DNA of 58,353 nucleotides from Hyphomicrobiales bacterium. GTDB taxonomy: Bacteria; Pseudomonadota; Alphaproteobacteria; Rhizobiales; Beijerinckiaceae. Positions 40,799 through 49,339 of this stretch are shown piece by piece. The stretch covers positions 1-58,353 of the forward strand of contig JAFBAK010000105.1 of the NCBI GenBank assembly GCA_019247795.1, in the 5' to 3' direction. Position 1 is the first letter of the stretch, and each line of letters opens with the position of its first letter. The notes beneath the pieces are model-generated. The model was not told the DNA's origin, made no database searches, and saw nothing but the letters and a program-made list of their open reading frames with translations. The position numbers and the translations under genes were made by a program.

Positions 40799-41770
40799 AT
40801 GGGCATCGAACCGCTCGTCAAATCCTACTCGGCGCTGCGTCACGAGACGCTGACGCGCGATCGAGGTTTGCGCGAAAAGGTCATGACGCTCGAGGAGGCG
40901 GCGAAGCTCGTGCACGATGGGGATCACGTCGGCATCGGCGGGTGCACCGTGTCGCGCACGCCGCTTGCGATGATCTGGGCGTTGATCCGGGCGCGCAAGC
41001 GCGAGCTTGTGATTTCGCGCTCGATCACCTCGACCGAAGGCGACCTGTTCTTCGCCTCGGGCACATCGAAGCACGTCATCACGAGCTGGTTCACCCAAGG
41101 CATCGTCTGGGGTGTGTCGAAGGTGATGCGGCACCATACCGAGAACAAGCTCGCGCGCTTCGAGGAATGGAGCCACATGTCGATCGGCCTGCGCTATCGC
41201 GCCGGCGCCATGGGCATTCCCTTCATGCCTTCGCGAACCATGCTTGGCTCGGATGTCGGCAAGCAGGTGGGCGACGAGATCAAGGTGATGGATTGCCCCT
41301 TTACCGGCGAGAAGATCGTGCTCCTGCCGGCGCTCAACCCCGATGTCGCGCTCATCCACGTGCAGCGCTGCGACGCCTTCGGCAATGCTCAGCTCGACGG
41401 GCTGCAGTTCATGGACATCGACATGGCGATGGCCGCAAACAAGGTGATTCTCACGACCGAGCGCATCGTCAGCAACGATCAGATCCGCCGCACGCCCGAT
41501 CGCACCCGCATTCCCTTCTTCACCGTGGACGCCGTGGTCGAGGCACCCTTCGGCTGCGCGCCGCATGAATGCTACGGCCTCTACGAGCCCTTCTTCACCC
41601 ATCTCGATCATTACGCCCAGGTCAGCTCGCAAGACCCCGTGAAGGGCCCACAACAATATCTCGAGGAATTCTATTACGGGCCGAAGAGCTGGCCCGATTA
41701 CCTGGCGAAGCTCGGCATGGACGCCCTGCTCGACGCCAGCCGCCGCGGACGGAGCGTGCACAATGACTAA
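40799..41770 (+). CDS. CoA-transferase subunit A (glutaconate CoA-transferase-like)
   Basis: 323 residues. The class I CoA-transferase alpha fold is visible: KVMTLEEAAKLVHDGDHVGIGGCTVSRTPLAMIWALIR, RAGAMGIPFMPSRTMLGSD, LPALNPDVALIHVQRCDAFGNAQLDG, FMDIDMAMAANKVILTTERIV. It overlaps the beta-subunit gene by eight bases, indicating a heteromer. The pair moves CoA between a donor acyl-CoA and an organic acid produced by the pathway. Similarity to GctA is general; the acid is unknown. Confidence 0.88.
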   Translation: MGIEPLVKSYSALRHETLTRDRGLREKVMTLEEAAKLVHDGDHVGIGGCTVSRTPLAMIWALIRARKRELVISRSITSTEGDLFFASGTSKHVITSWFTQGIVWGVSKVMRHHTENKLARFEEWSHMSIGLRYRAGAMGIPFMPSRTMLGSDVGKQVGDEIKVMDCPFTGEKIVLLPALNPDVALIHVQRCDAFGNAQLDGLQFMDIDMAMAANKVILTTERIVSNDQIRRTPDRTRIPFFTVDAVVEAPFGCAPHECYGLYEPFFTHLDHYAQVSSQDPVKGPQQYLEEFYYGPKSWPDYLAKLGMDALLDASRRGRSVHND

Positions 41771-42545
41771 GCACACGAAACCCACCTCCACCTTCACCAC
41801 CTCGGAGCTCTTGGCCGTGATGGCTTCGCGCCTCATGACCAACGGCCAGGTGGTCTTCGCCGGCATTGGTGTTCCGCTGCTCGCCGCGACGCTGGCGCAG
41901 CGCCTCTTCGCGCCGCAACTGACGATCCTTTTCGAGGGCGGTACGATCGGGCCCTTCATCGTGCCGGGCGAGCTGCCGCCCTCCACGAATGAGCAGCGCT
42001 GCACGCGCCGTTCGAACATGGTGCTGCCGATCACCGACGTGCTGCTTCTGCTGCAGCGCGGCTACGTCGATATCGGCTTCATGGGTGGGGCTCAGATCGA
42101 CCGTTTCGGCAATCTCAACTCCTCCTTCATCGGAGATGCCGAGAATCCGAAGATCCGCTTGCCCGGCACCGGTGGCGGAAACGACATCTCCTCCCTCACC
42201 AACATGATCGTCGCCATGAAGCACGAAAAGCGCCGCTTCGTTGCGGATGTCGATTTCGTTACCTCGCCCGGCTGGCTGAAGGGAGGCCGGTCGCGCGCTG
42301 AGTCCGGCCTGCCGCAAGGTGGGTTGTGGCGCGTCGTCACCGACTTGGCGATCTTGGGTTTCGACGATGAGACGCGACAGATGAAGGTGCTCGGATTGCA
42401 CCACGGCGTCACGCGCGAGCAGGTCCAGGACAATACCGGCTTTGAACTCAAATTCGAGGACAAGGTGGAAACGACGGCGCCCCCGCGCGCCGACGAGCTC
42501 GCGGTCTTGCGCGAGCTCGATCCGCACGCCCTCTACACCGCCTGA
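41763..42545 (+). CDS. CoA-transferase subunit B (glutaconate CoA-transferase-like)
   Basis: 260 residues. The candidate catalytic glutamate is Glu58 in LTILFEGGTIGPFIVPGELPP, matching the ExG region of class I beta subunits. VLLLLQRGYVDIGFMGGAQIDRFGNLNSSFIGD, LPGTGGGNDISSLTNM and VDFVTSPGWL are typical of the GctB group. It overlaps subunit A by eight bases and is followed 56 bp later by the LLM oxidoreductase gene. Confidence 0.88.
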   Translation: MTKHTKPTSTFTTSELLAVMASRLMTNGQVVFAGIGVPLLAATLAQRLFAPQLTILFEGGTIGPFIVPGELPPSTNEQRCTRRSNMVLPITDVLLLLQRGYVDIGFMGGAQIDRFGNLNSSFIGDAENPKIRLPGTGGGNDISSLTNMIVAMKHEKRRFVADVDFVTSPGWLKGGRSRAESGLPQGGLWRVVTDLAILGFDDETRQMKVLGLHHGVTREQVQDNTGFELKFEDKVETTAPPRADELAVLRELDPHALYTA

Positions 42546-42601
42546 GGCGCCAGGCCGCCTGATACATCGCGACTGACCGCACTCAACGAGGATCCCTGCG
42601 A

Positions 42602-43564
42602 ATGGCCCCCAAGAAGCAAACCGAATTCGGCATTGCGATGCGGAATTTCACGAAATTTCCGGAGATGCCGAGCGCGAAAGGGTTGATCGACTATGGCGTG
42701 CGAATGGAAGAACTCGGTTACGAATCGATTTGGGCCTGGGACCATCTGCTGCTCGGGGTCGACCCGAATTTCCCAATTCACGAGGCGCTCATCATTTTGA
42801 CGGCGGTCGCCGCTCGCACCTCGAAGATCAAGATCGGGACCGGCATCCTCGTCATGCCGATGCGCAATCCGGTCGTGCTCGCCAAGCAGCTCGCGACGAT
42901 GGACCATGTCTCCGAAGGCCGGCTGATCCTCGGTGCGGCCGTGGGTTGGTACAAGCGCGAGTTCGACAGCCTCGGCGTCGATTTCACCAAGCGCGGCAAG
43001 ATCATGGAGCAGAGCCTCGAGATCATCAACCGGCTCTGGACCGAGGACAGGGTGGATGGCGAATATCCTCCCTACAATCTGCGCGGCGCGGTTTTGCAAC
43101 CGAAGCCCGCGCAGAAGCCGCGCCCTCCCATCCTGATCGGCGGGTATGTCGATGCGGTGCTCAAGCGCGCGGCCACCAAAGGAGATGGCTGGCTCACCTA
43201 TTATTACACGGCCGAGAGTTTCGCGAAGACATGGGCGAAGGTGCGAAGCTTTGCCGAAGAGGCGGGCCGCAACCCGGACGAGCTGATCTCGACAAATCAG
43301 CTCCCCATCTGCATCGGCCCACGCGACAAGATCGAAGCCTCGATGACGCAATGGCTGCAGACCGAGTGGGATTACGCGTCATGGTCGGAATCGACGATGC
43401 ACAGCGCCATCATGGGGAACGTCGATGAATGCGTGGAGCAGCTCGAGGCGCATATCGCGACCGGGGTCGATCGCATCATCTTCGTCCCTTACAAATACGA
43501 GGCCGAGCAGGTGAGCGCGGTGGCGAAGGAGGTCATCCCGCGTCTGCGAAAAAAGGCAGGTTAG
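42602..43564 (+). CDS. LLM class F420-dependent oxidoreductase
   Basis: 320 residues of the luciferase-like TIM-barrel family: EFGIAMRNFTKFPEM, MEELGYESIWAWDHLLLG, ILTAVAARTSKIKIGTGILVMPMRNPVVLAKQLATMDHVSEGRLILGAAVGWYKREFDSLGVDFTKRGKIMEQSLEIINRLW, PRPPILIGGYVDAVLKRAATKGDGWL. The phrase AKQLATMDHVSEGRLILGAAVGW is common in F420-using members. With F420 biosynthesis and NpdG encoded upstream, F420 rather than FMN is the likely cofactor. It would reduce a C=C or C=N bond of the pathway substrate. GAGGAT precedes the ATG. Confidence 0.9.
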   Translation: MAPKKQTEFGIAMRNFTKFPEMPSAKGLIDYGVRMEELGYESIWAWDHLLLGVDPNFPIHEALIILTAVAARTSKIKIGTGILVMPMRNPVVLAKQLATMDHVSEGRLILGAAVGWYKREFDSLGVDFTKRGKIMEQSLEIINRLWTEDRVDGEYPPYNLRGAVLQPKPAQKPRPPILIGGYVDAVLKRAATKGDGWLTYYYTAESFAKTWAKVRSFAEEAGRNPDELISTNQLPICIGPRDKIEASMTQWLQTEWDYASWSESTMHSAIMGNVDECVEQLEAHIATGVDRIIFVPYKYEAEQVSAVAKEVIPRLRKKAG

Positions 43565-43703
43565 CGGCCCCCATCGAGCCCGGCCGCGCAGCAATTCGAC
43601 TACTCAACTGTGAGCGTAAGCTTCTGGAATAAAAAAGGATCATCATCGTCGCGCCGGTCCACGGTTGAGCTTGATCCGTGCGCGTCATCATAGGAGGTGC
43701 CTA

Positions 43704-44852
43704 ATGCAATCGTCCCTCAAAAGCGTCATTGCGGCGACCGGCATTTTGCTTTTCGCCAGCGCAGCCTGGGCGCAGGATACGGTGAAGGTGGGCGTCAGCG
43801 AGCCGCTGACGGGCGCGTTCGCCGCCTCCGGCAACTATGTCACGCAAGGCGCGCAGCTTGCCGCGGACGCGATCAACAAGAGCGGCGGCGTCCTCGGCAA
43901 GAAGCTCGAGCTGATCGTCGAGGACAACAAGTCCAATCCGACCGAGGCGGTCGATACGGCCGAACGGCTGATCGTGAAGGACAAGGTGCCGGTCTTGATG
44001 GGCGCCTGGAGCTCGACGCTGACGCTCGCCGTCATGCCGAAACTCGAGGAGTACAAGGTGCCGCTGCTGGTCGAGACCTCCTCGTCCGGGAAGATCACGA
44101 CCTCGGGCAATCCGTATATTTTCCGCATCAGCCCGACTTCCGAGATGGAGGCCACGGCGTTTGCGCCGCTCGCCAAATCGCTCGGCATCAAGAAGGCGAA
44201 TTTCCTGGTGACCAACAACGACTTCGGCAAGGGGTCGATGCAGGAGTTCACGAAGATGCTCAAAGGGCAGGGGGTCGACATCGGCGCCCAGGAGACCATG
44301 GAACCCGACGCCACCGATCTTTCGGCGCAGCTCGCCAAGATCAAGGCTGCCGGAGGCGACACGCTGTTCGTGACCACGGACGTCGCCCAGCTCACCTTGA
44401 TCCTGAAGCAGGCGAAGGATCAGCAGATCACGATGCGCATCATCACCACGGGCGGTTCGGTCGCCCCCGATCAGCTGATCGACCAGGCGGGCGATGCCGC
44501 CAATGGCTCCTACCACCTTGTTTTCTTCACGCCCTGGTTCCCGGACGCGGTCAAGAATCCCGATGTCGCTCAGAACTTCACCGCGGCTTGGAAGGACAAG
44601 AAATACAATGTCGGCGGGCTCACGGAAGGTTTCCGCGGTTGGGACGGCATCTACACAATCGCGGCCGCGATCAACGGTGCCGGCAAGACGGAGCCGGAAG
44701 CGATCCGGGAAGCTCTCTGGAAGGTGAAGGTGAAGGGTGTGAACGGGGACATCTCCTTCATCAAGCAAGGGCCTTCCGGCAAGGAGAGCGGGCAGAACGT
44801 GCCGAGCGTCTACCTCGTCAAGATCGAGGGCGGGAAGGTCGTAAAGCAATAG
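43704..44852 (+). CDS. branched-chain amino acid-type ABC transporter substrate-binding protein (system 1)
   Basis: 382 residues. Signal peptide MQSSLKSVIAATGILLFASAAWA with cleavage before QDTVKVGV. The Peripla_BP_6 body shows VGVSEPLTGAFAASGNYVTQGAQLAADAINKSGGVLGKKLELIVEDN, TEAVDTAERLIVKDKVPVLMGAWSS and a C-terminal RGWDGIYTIAAAINGAGKTEPEAIREAL. GGAGGT lies before the ATG, which sets the start at 43704. Type 4 binding proteins of this class also take aromatic acids, amides and heterocycles, so the cargo may be the pathway substrate. Confidence 0.93.
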   Translation: MQSSLKSVIAATGILLFASAAWAQDTVKVGVSEPLTGAFAASGNYVTQGAQLAADAINKSGGVLGKKLELIVEDNKSNPTEAVDTAERLIVKDKVPVLMGAWSSTLTLAVMPKLEEYKVPLLVETSSSGKITTSGNPYIFRISPTSEMEATAFAPLAKSLGIKKANFLVTNNDFGKGSMQEFTKMLKGQGVDIGAQETMEPDATDLSAQLAKIKAAGGDTLFVTTDVAQLTLILKQAKDQQITMRIITTGGSVAPDQLIDQAGDAANGSYHLVFFTPWFPDAVKNPDVAQNFTAAWKDKKYNVGGLTEGFRGWDGIYTIAAAINGAGKTEPEAIREALWKVKVKGVNGDISFIKQGPSGKESGQNVPSVYLVKIEGGKVVKQ

Positions 44853-44863
44853 CCCATCCGATC

Positions 44864-44891
44864 TCCATCCGCGGCTGCGGCCGCGGATGGA
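44864..44891 (+). terminator. stable hairpin between binding-protein and permease genes
   Basis: TCCATCCGCGG and CCGCGGATGGA form a perfect 11-bp stem around a six-base loop, 12 bp after the binding-protein stop. The following sequence (TTTGTGG) is not a real T run, so partial termination or mRNA stabilisation of the upstream gene is more likely than full stop. Confidence 0.5.
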
Positions 44892-44961
44892 TTTGTGGAA
44901 GCCGCAGCCCGTCGGTCGTCTTCCTCGCTTCCGCCAGAGCCTTTCGCGCAAGAGCTGCGTC

Positions 44962-45834
44962 TTGGATCAATTGCTACAACATTGCCTGAACGCGCTCGTG
45001 CTGGGCGGCACTTATGCGCTTCTCGGCATCGGTCTCACCTTGATCTTCGGCATCATGCGCGTGGTCAATTTCACGCATGGCGAACTTTACAGCTTCGGCG
45101 CCTACATGATGTTCATGTTCGTGATGCTTTTGCATCTCGACTTCTTCCTCTCTCTCGTGCTCGCCATGCTGCTCGGCATCGCGCTCGGCGCGGCGATCGA
45201 GTTTCTATTGTTGCGCAAGCTTCGCGGCGCCGACATCGACACGACGATGCTGGTCATGATCGGCGCCTGGATCGCAATGCAAAATCTGGAGCAACTCGTC
45301 TGGTCAGGCGTCGCAAAGTCGATCAAGACGCCCTTTCCCTCCTCTCCGCTCGTGATGGGTGCGCTCTCGGTATCGTGGAACCGCTTGTTCGTGCTAGCCG
45401 TCGCGCTTGGCCTGATCTTGTGCACCTACGCGCTTGTGAACCGCACACGGCTTGGCCGCGCCATGCGCGCGACCTTCCAGGACCCCGACACCGCAGCCCT
45501 GATGGGGGTCGATATCGGGACGATCTACATGTCGACCTTCGCGCTCGGTTCGGGTCTTGCTGCGGCGGCGGGGGCGCTGCTTGGCCCGATTTTCGTCGTC
45601 ACACCGACGATGGGAGATCTCGCCTCGCTCAAGGCGTTCGCCATCGTCATCCTTGGCGGTCTGGGCAATATCGTGGGAGCGACGATCGGCGGTTTCATCC
45701 TCGCATTCATCGAGGAGCTCGGCGCCGGATATATCTCCTCCGGCTATCGCGACGCGATGGGTTTCCTGCTCATCATCGCCATCCTTCTCGTGCGACCGAC
45801 CGGCTTGTTCAGCCGCAAGGAGCGAATCGGGTGA
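44962..45834 (+). CDS. branched-chain-type ABC transporter permease LivH-like (system 1)
   Basis: 290 residues from TTG at 44962, giving the family's usual start LDQLLQHCLNALVLGGTYALLGIGLTLIFGIMRVVNFTHGELYSFGAYM. An in-frame ATG at 44887 would add 25 residues encoded partly by the hairpin flank and is less likely. The EAA-like cytoplasmic loop is TRLGRAMRATFQDPDTAALMGVD; the end has AFAIVILGGLGNIVGATIGG and the LLVRPTGLFSRKERIG tail. Stop and next start overlap (GTGA). Confidence 0.9.
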   Translation: MDQLLQHCLNALVLGGTYALLGIGLTLIFGIMRVVNFTHGELYSFGAYMMFMFVMLLHLDFFLSLVLAMLLGIALGAAIEFLLLRKLRGADIDTTMLVMIGAWIAMQNLEQLVWSGVAKSIKTPFPSSPLVMGALSVSWNRLFVLAVALGLILCTYALVNRTRLGRAMRATFQDPDTAALMGVDIGTIYMSTFALGSGLAAAAGALLGPIFVVTPTMGDLASLKAFAIVILGGLGNIVGATIGGFILAFIEELGAGYISSGYRDAMGFLLIIAILLVRPTGLFSRKERIG

Positions 45835-46877
45835 GGCGCCTTGCCACGATCGCCGGTCTCGCCTTTCTCTTCTCGATCCCGCTGTGGCTCGGGAACTTCT
45901 ATCTCCTGCACGTGTGCATCATCACGGGCATCTTCATCATCGCTGCGATGAGCCTCAACCTTCTGCTCGGCTACACGGGCCAGCTCAGCCTCGGCCAGGC
46001 CGCCTTCTTCGGCATCGGCGCCTATGTCTCCTCGCTCGCATCGCTCGGCTTCGAGGTGCATCTTCTGCCCGATTGGCTCGTGACCGTCGATCCGAAGCCC
46101 GTCTGGTTCGGGATGGCTTGCGCCGTCGTCGTCACCGGACTTTGTGGCTGGGCAATCGGCAGGATCGCCTTCAAGGTGCGAGGCGCCTATTTCGTTATCG
46201 TGACCATCAGCTTCGCCGAGGTGGTGAGGCTTGTGGCACTCAATTGGGACGAGCTCACGCAGGGGCCGATGGCGCTCAACAATATCCCGCCGCTTTCGCT
46301 CGTCATCCCCGGCCTCCTCGACATCACCTTCATCGGCAAGGTGGCGAACTATTATCTCGTCCTCGTCTTCGCGATCCTTTCCTACGGCATCATCGCAAGG
46401 CTCGTGCGCTCGCGCGCGGGCCGCGCCATGATTGCGCTCAAGGAGAATGAGGCGCTCGCCGCCTCGGTGGGCATCGATGTCACGAAATATCTGGTGCTCG
46501 CGACGGTGATGTCGGCCGCGATCGCCGGCGCGGCAGGCGCGCTCTATGCCCACTATGTCCGCATCGTCGATCCCAATGTATTCTTGTTCATCTACACCGT
46601 GACCATGGTCATCATGGTGGTGGCCGGCGGCAAAGGCACGCTGGCGGGGCCGGTGGTGGGCGGGGTGATCTTCGGTCTGCTGCCGGAAGGGTTGCGCTCG
46701 CTTGCGATCGCGCCCGAAGTCCAATGGATCGTCTACGGCATCTTGATGATCCTCGTCGTCTACCTCCTTCCCCAAGGCATCGTTCCTGCTCTTCGACCGT
46801 TTCTCCAGCACCGGCGTCACCTGGACGCGCAGAAGCAGCCTCCCGCCGACATCCCCGCATCCGAGGCCATGTCGTGA
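45831..46877 (+). CDS. branched-chain-type ABC transporter permease LivM-like (system 1)
   Basis: 348 residues from GTG at 45831. LivM landmarks: MSLNLLLGYTGQLSLGQAAFFGIGAYVSSL, GRIAFKVRGAYFVIVTISFAEVVRLVALNW, RSRAGRAMIALKENEALAASVGIDVTKYLVLATVMSAAIAGAAGALYAHYV, VMVIMVVAGGKGTLAGPVVGGVIFGLLPE. A polar C-terminal tail of about 35 residues follows the last helix. The overlap with livH fixes the start; the same frame is open far upstream but antisense-like there. Confidence 0.9.
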   Translation: MRRLATIAGLAFLFSIPLWLGNFYLLHVCIITGIFIIAAMSLNLLLGYTGQLSLGQAAFFGIGAYVSSLASLGFEVHLLPDWLVTVDPKPVWFGMACAVVVTGLCGWAIGRIAFKVRGAYFVIVTISFAEVVRLVALNWDELTQGPMALNNIPPLSLVIPGLLDITFIGKVANYYLVLVFAILSYGIIARLVRSRAGRAMIALKENEALAASVGIDVTKYLVLATVMSAAIAGAAGALYAHYVRIVDPNVFLFIYTVTMVIMVVAGGKGTLAGPVVGGVIFGLLPEGLRSLAIAPEVQWIVYGILMILVVYLLPQGIVPALRPFLQHRRHLDAQKQPPADIPASEAMS

Positions 46878-47668
46878 CCGCCGAGACGCCGCGTATCGCG
46901 CTCACGGTCGAGAGGCTCTCGATCCGCTTCGGCGGCCTCACCGCGGTCGAGAATATGTCTTTCTCCGTCCATGAGGGTGAGGTCGTCTCGCTCATTGGGC
47001 CGAACGGCGCCGGCAAGACGTCGGCCTTCAACGCCATCACCGGCTATCTTCCGGCGGCGGCCGGCGACATCGCCTATCGTGGCAAGCGCCTCAATGGCCT
47101 CAAGCCCAATCGCATCGCCGAGCTCGGTGTGGTGCGCACCTTCCAGAAAACCAGCGTCTTCGCCGGGCAGACGGTGATCGACAACATCCTGATCGGGTTG
47201 CATCTGCGTTCGCGACAATATCCGACCGCCATCCTGCTGAGATTTCCTTTCGTGGCTCGCGAGGAGAAGGAGCTTCTCGAGGAGGCGCATGAGATCTTGC
47301 GTTTCGTCGGCATCAATGCGCCGGCCGCCGAGCTCGCTTCATCGCTTCCCTATGGCGAGCTGCGGCTGCTCGAAGTGGCGGTGGCGCTTGCGGCGAGGCC
47401 CACGCTGCTCCTGCTCGACGAGCCGGTCTCGGGAATGAATCCCACCGAAACGGCAAACTTCATGAAGACGCTCACGCGCATCCGCGCCAGAGACATCACG
47501 GTGTTGCTCGTCGAGCACGACATGAAGATCGTGATGGGCGTTTCGGACCGCGTCGTGTGCCTCAACCAAGGCCGCATCATCGCAGCGGGCGCACCCCTCG
47601 AGATCCAGCGCGACCCCGATGTCATTCGGGCCTATCTCGGCGAAAGATACGCTCGTGCTCAAGATTGA
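46874..47668 (+). CDS. branched-chain-type ABC transporter ATP-binding protein LivG-like (system 1)
   Basis: 264 residues from GTG at 46874, overlapping livM. Walker A GPNGAGKTSAFNAITG, Q-loop VVRTFQKTSVFAG, a signature region degenerated to LPYGELRLLEVAVALAARP (LSxGQQR is replaced by LPYGELR as in many LivG), Walker B LLLLDEPVSGMNPTE, H-loop VEHDMKIVMGVSDRVVCLNQGR. Normal LivG length and C-terminus (IRAYLGERY). Confidence 0.92.
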   Translation: MTAETPRIALTVERLSIRFGGLTAVENMSFSVHEGEVVSLIGPNGAGKTSAFNAITGYLPAAAGDIAYRGKRLNGLKPNRIAELGVVRTFQKTSVFAGQTVIDNILIGLHLRSRQYPTAILLRFPFVAREEKELLEEAHEILRFVGINAPAAELASSLPYGELRLLEVAVALAARPTLLLLDEPVSGMNPTETANFMKTLTRIRARDITVLLVEHDMKIVMGVSDRVVCLNQGRIIAAGAPLEIQRDPDVIRAYLGERYARAQD

Positions 47669-48359
47669 GGGCTTGGTTTGCCGCTACGGCAAGGTTTCCG
47701 CGGTGCGAGGGCTTTCGCTCGAAGTTCGCAAGGGCGAGATGGTGGCCCTCATCGGTGCCAATGGCGCGGGCAAGAGCACCACGCTGAAGGCGGTCTCGGG
47801 CCTCATCCGGCCGGCGGAAGGGCGCCTCATTTTTGACGGCGAGGACATCACGCGCGCTTCGGCGCGCCACATCCTGCGGCTCGGCATCGCGCATTGCCCC
47901 GAAGGCCGTCGCGTTTTTCCCTACATGACGGTCACGGAGAATCTTCAGATGGGATGCCATCTGCGTCGCGACGCAGCGGCCGTGACCGCGGACATGCAGA
48001 GCCTCTTCGACCGCTTCCCGATCCTTTACGATCGTCGCGCGCAAACGGCTGGCACCTTGTCGGGAGGCGAGCAGCAGATGCTCGCCATCATGCGCGCACT
48101 CATGTCTCGCCCCAAGCTCGTCCTTTTCGACGAGCCTTCGCTCGGCCTTGCGCCGACGATGGTGGATCGCGTCTTCGACATCATCAAAGGCATTCAGGCG
48201 GAGGGCGTCACCGTCGTCATGGTCGAGCAGAACGCCTTCGCGGCGCTCGAGCTCTCGGATCGCGCCTACGTTCTGGAGCAAGGGCGCCTGAAGCTCTCCG
48301 GCACCGGCGCCGAGCTGTTGCACAATCCGGAGGTGAAGGCAGCATATCTCGGGGCGTGA
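47655..48359 (+). CDS. branched-chain-type ABC transporter ATP-binding protein LivF-like (system 1)
   Basis: 234 residues from GTG at 47655, overlapping livG by 14 bases. Walker A GANGAGKSTTLKAVSG, signature TLSGGEQQMLAIMRALM, Walker B LVLFDEPSLGLAP, H-loop VEQNAFAALELSDRAYVLEQG. Last gene of the first importer. A longer frame from 47619 runs inside livG. Confidence 0.92.
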   Translation: MLKIEGLVCRYGKVSAVRGLSLEVRKGEMVALIGANGAGKSTTLKAVSGLIRPAEGRLIFDGEDITRASARHILRLGIAHCPEGRRVFPYMTVTENLQMGCHLRRDAAAVTADMQSLFDRFPILYDRRAQTAGTLSGGEQQMLAIMRALMSRPKLVLFDEPSLGLAPTMVDRVFDIIKGIQAEGVTVVMVEQNAFAALELSDRAYVLEQGRLKLSGTGAELLHNPEVKAAYLGA

Positions 48360-48375
48360 GCGCCGAACGAAAAGA

Positions 48376-48392
48376 TCACCACAATGTGGTGA
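48376..48392. other. 17-bp perfect inverted repeat after the first Liv operon
   Basis: TCACCACA-A-TGTGGTGA, 17 bp after the LivF-like stop. As RNA it can form a 7-bp stem with a three-base loop; there is no T run. It could be a weak terminator or a DNA-binding site; I cannot decide. The rest of the 48360-48650 gap shows nothing I recognise. Confidence 0.45.
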
Positions 48393-48650
48393 GCGAGGAA
48401 ACTTGACCGGCATTGATGTCCGCGACGAATTCAAATGCCGGCACCTTGATCCGCTGCAGTTCCTCAGATCACGAGCGCTCCCTGCGCCAAAGTGCGGAGC
48501 CGAACTTCGCTACGGATGTTTGCGCGGAGCGTGCCACGTGAATCGCGGCTCTCGATAAGTTTACCTGCACAAATCTTGACTTGGCGCGGGCGGCATCGCC
48601 CCTGAAAGCGCGTGGTTGCGATCGCGCGGGGTTTTCAACGGAGTTCATCG

Positions 48651-49283
48651 ATGGTTCGCTTCAGTGCCGCTGTTTGCAATCTCATGGGCGTGCTTTTTGC
48701 CGGGTTCATCGTTTCCAGCGCGGCTCCCGTCTATGCGCAGACGCCCGAGGTCACTCGGGTGCGTGGCGAGGTTGTCTCGTTCGACGGCGCATCGACGCTG
48801 GTCGTCAAGTCCCGCCAGGGCACCGAGGTGACCGTGCATCTCGGCAATCCGCTGCGCCTTCTCGGCGTGGTCAAGGCCTCGGTCGACGACATCAAGCCCG
48901 GCGTGTTCATTGGCACCACCACCGTGCAGAAGGAGGGCTCGGCCTCGCGCTCGCTCGAGATCCATATCTTCCCCGAATCCTTGCGTGGAACCGGCGAAGG
49001 CGACAGGCCTTGGGATCTCGTTCCGGGCTCCTCGATGACGAATGGATCGGCGGGCAATGCGGTTGACAGCGTCGACGGCAAGACAATCACGGTCACCTAT
49101 CAGGGTGGTTCGCGGATGGTCGTCATTCAGCCGGACACGGCGATCGTCACCTATGTGCCGCTCGACAAGAGCGAGGTGAAACCGGGCGCCAAGATTTTCG
49201 CCATCGCGCAGAAAGGTGCGGATGGCGCACTCACCGCGAGCGCGCTCAGCGTCGGCAAGGACGGCGTCGCGCCGCCGATGTAA
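48651..49283 (+). CDS. secreted protein of unknown function
   Basis: 210 residues. Signal peptide MVRFSAAVCNLMGVLFAGFI... ending near VYAQ. The mature part is beta-rich and repeats an OB-like theme twice: VRGEVVSFDGASTLVVKSRQGTEVTVHLGNPLRL and DSVDGKTITVTYQGGSRMVVIQPDTAIVTYVPLDKSEVKPGAKIFAIAQKGADGALTASALSVGKDG, reminiscent of DUF5666-like periplasmic domains. GGAG precedes the ATG. It lies between two Liv-type importers but on the opposite strand to the second, so no operon link can be claimed. Confidence 0.75.
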   Translation: MVRFSAAVCNLMGVLFAGFIVSSAAPVYAQTPEVTRVRGEVVSFDGASTLVVKSRQGTEVTVHLGNPLRLLGVVKASVDDIKPGVFIGTTTVQKEGSASRSLEIHIFPESLRGTGEGDRPWDLVPGSSMTNGSAGNAVDSVDGKTITVTYQGGSRMVVIQPDTAIVTYVPLDKSEVKPGAKIFAIAQKGADGALTASALSVGKDGVAPPM

Positions 49284-49339
49284 GCGCGTCGTCCGCAAGC
49301 GGGCGCGGGATTCGCTTATGACACGCGGGGAAATTCCGA

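Noticed and set aside
44895-45830. N-terminal 312-codon extension in frame with the LivM-like gene
   Set aside because: It overlaps the whole LivH-like gene in another frame and is Arg/His-rich; the GTG at 45831 overlaps the livH stop and gives the normal LivM length.
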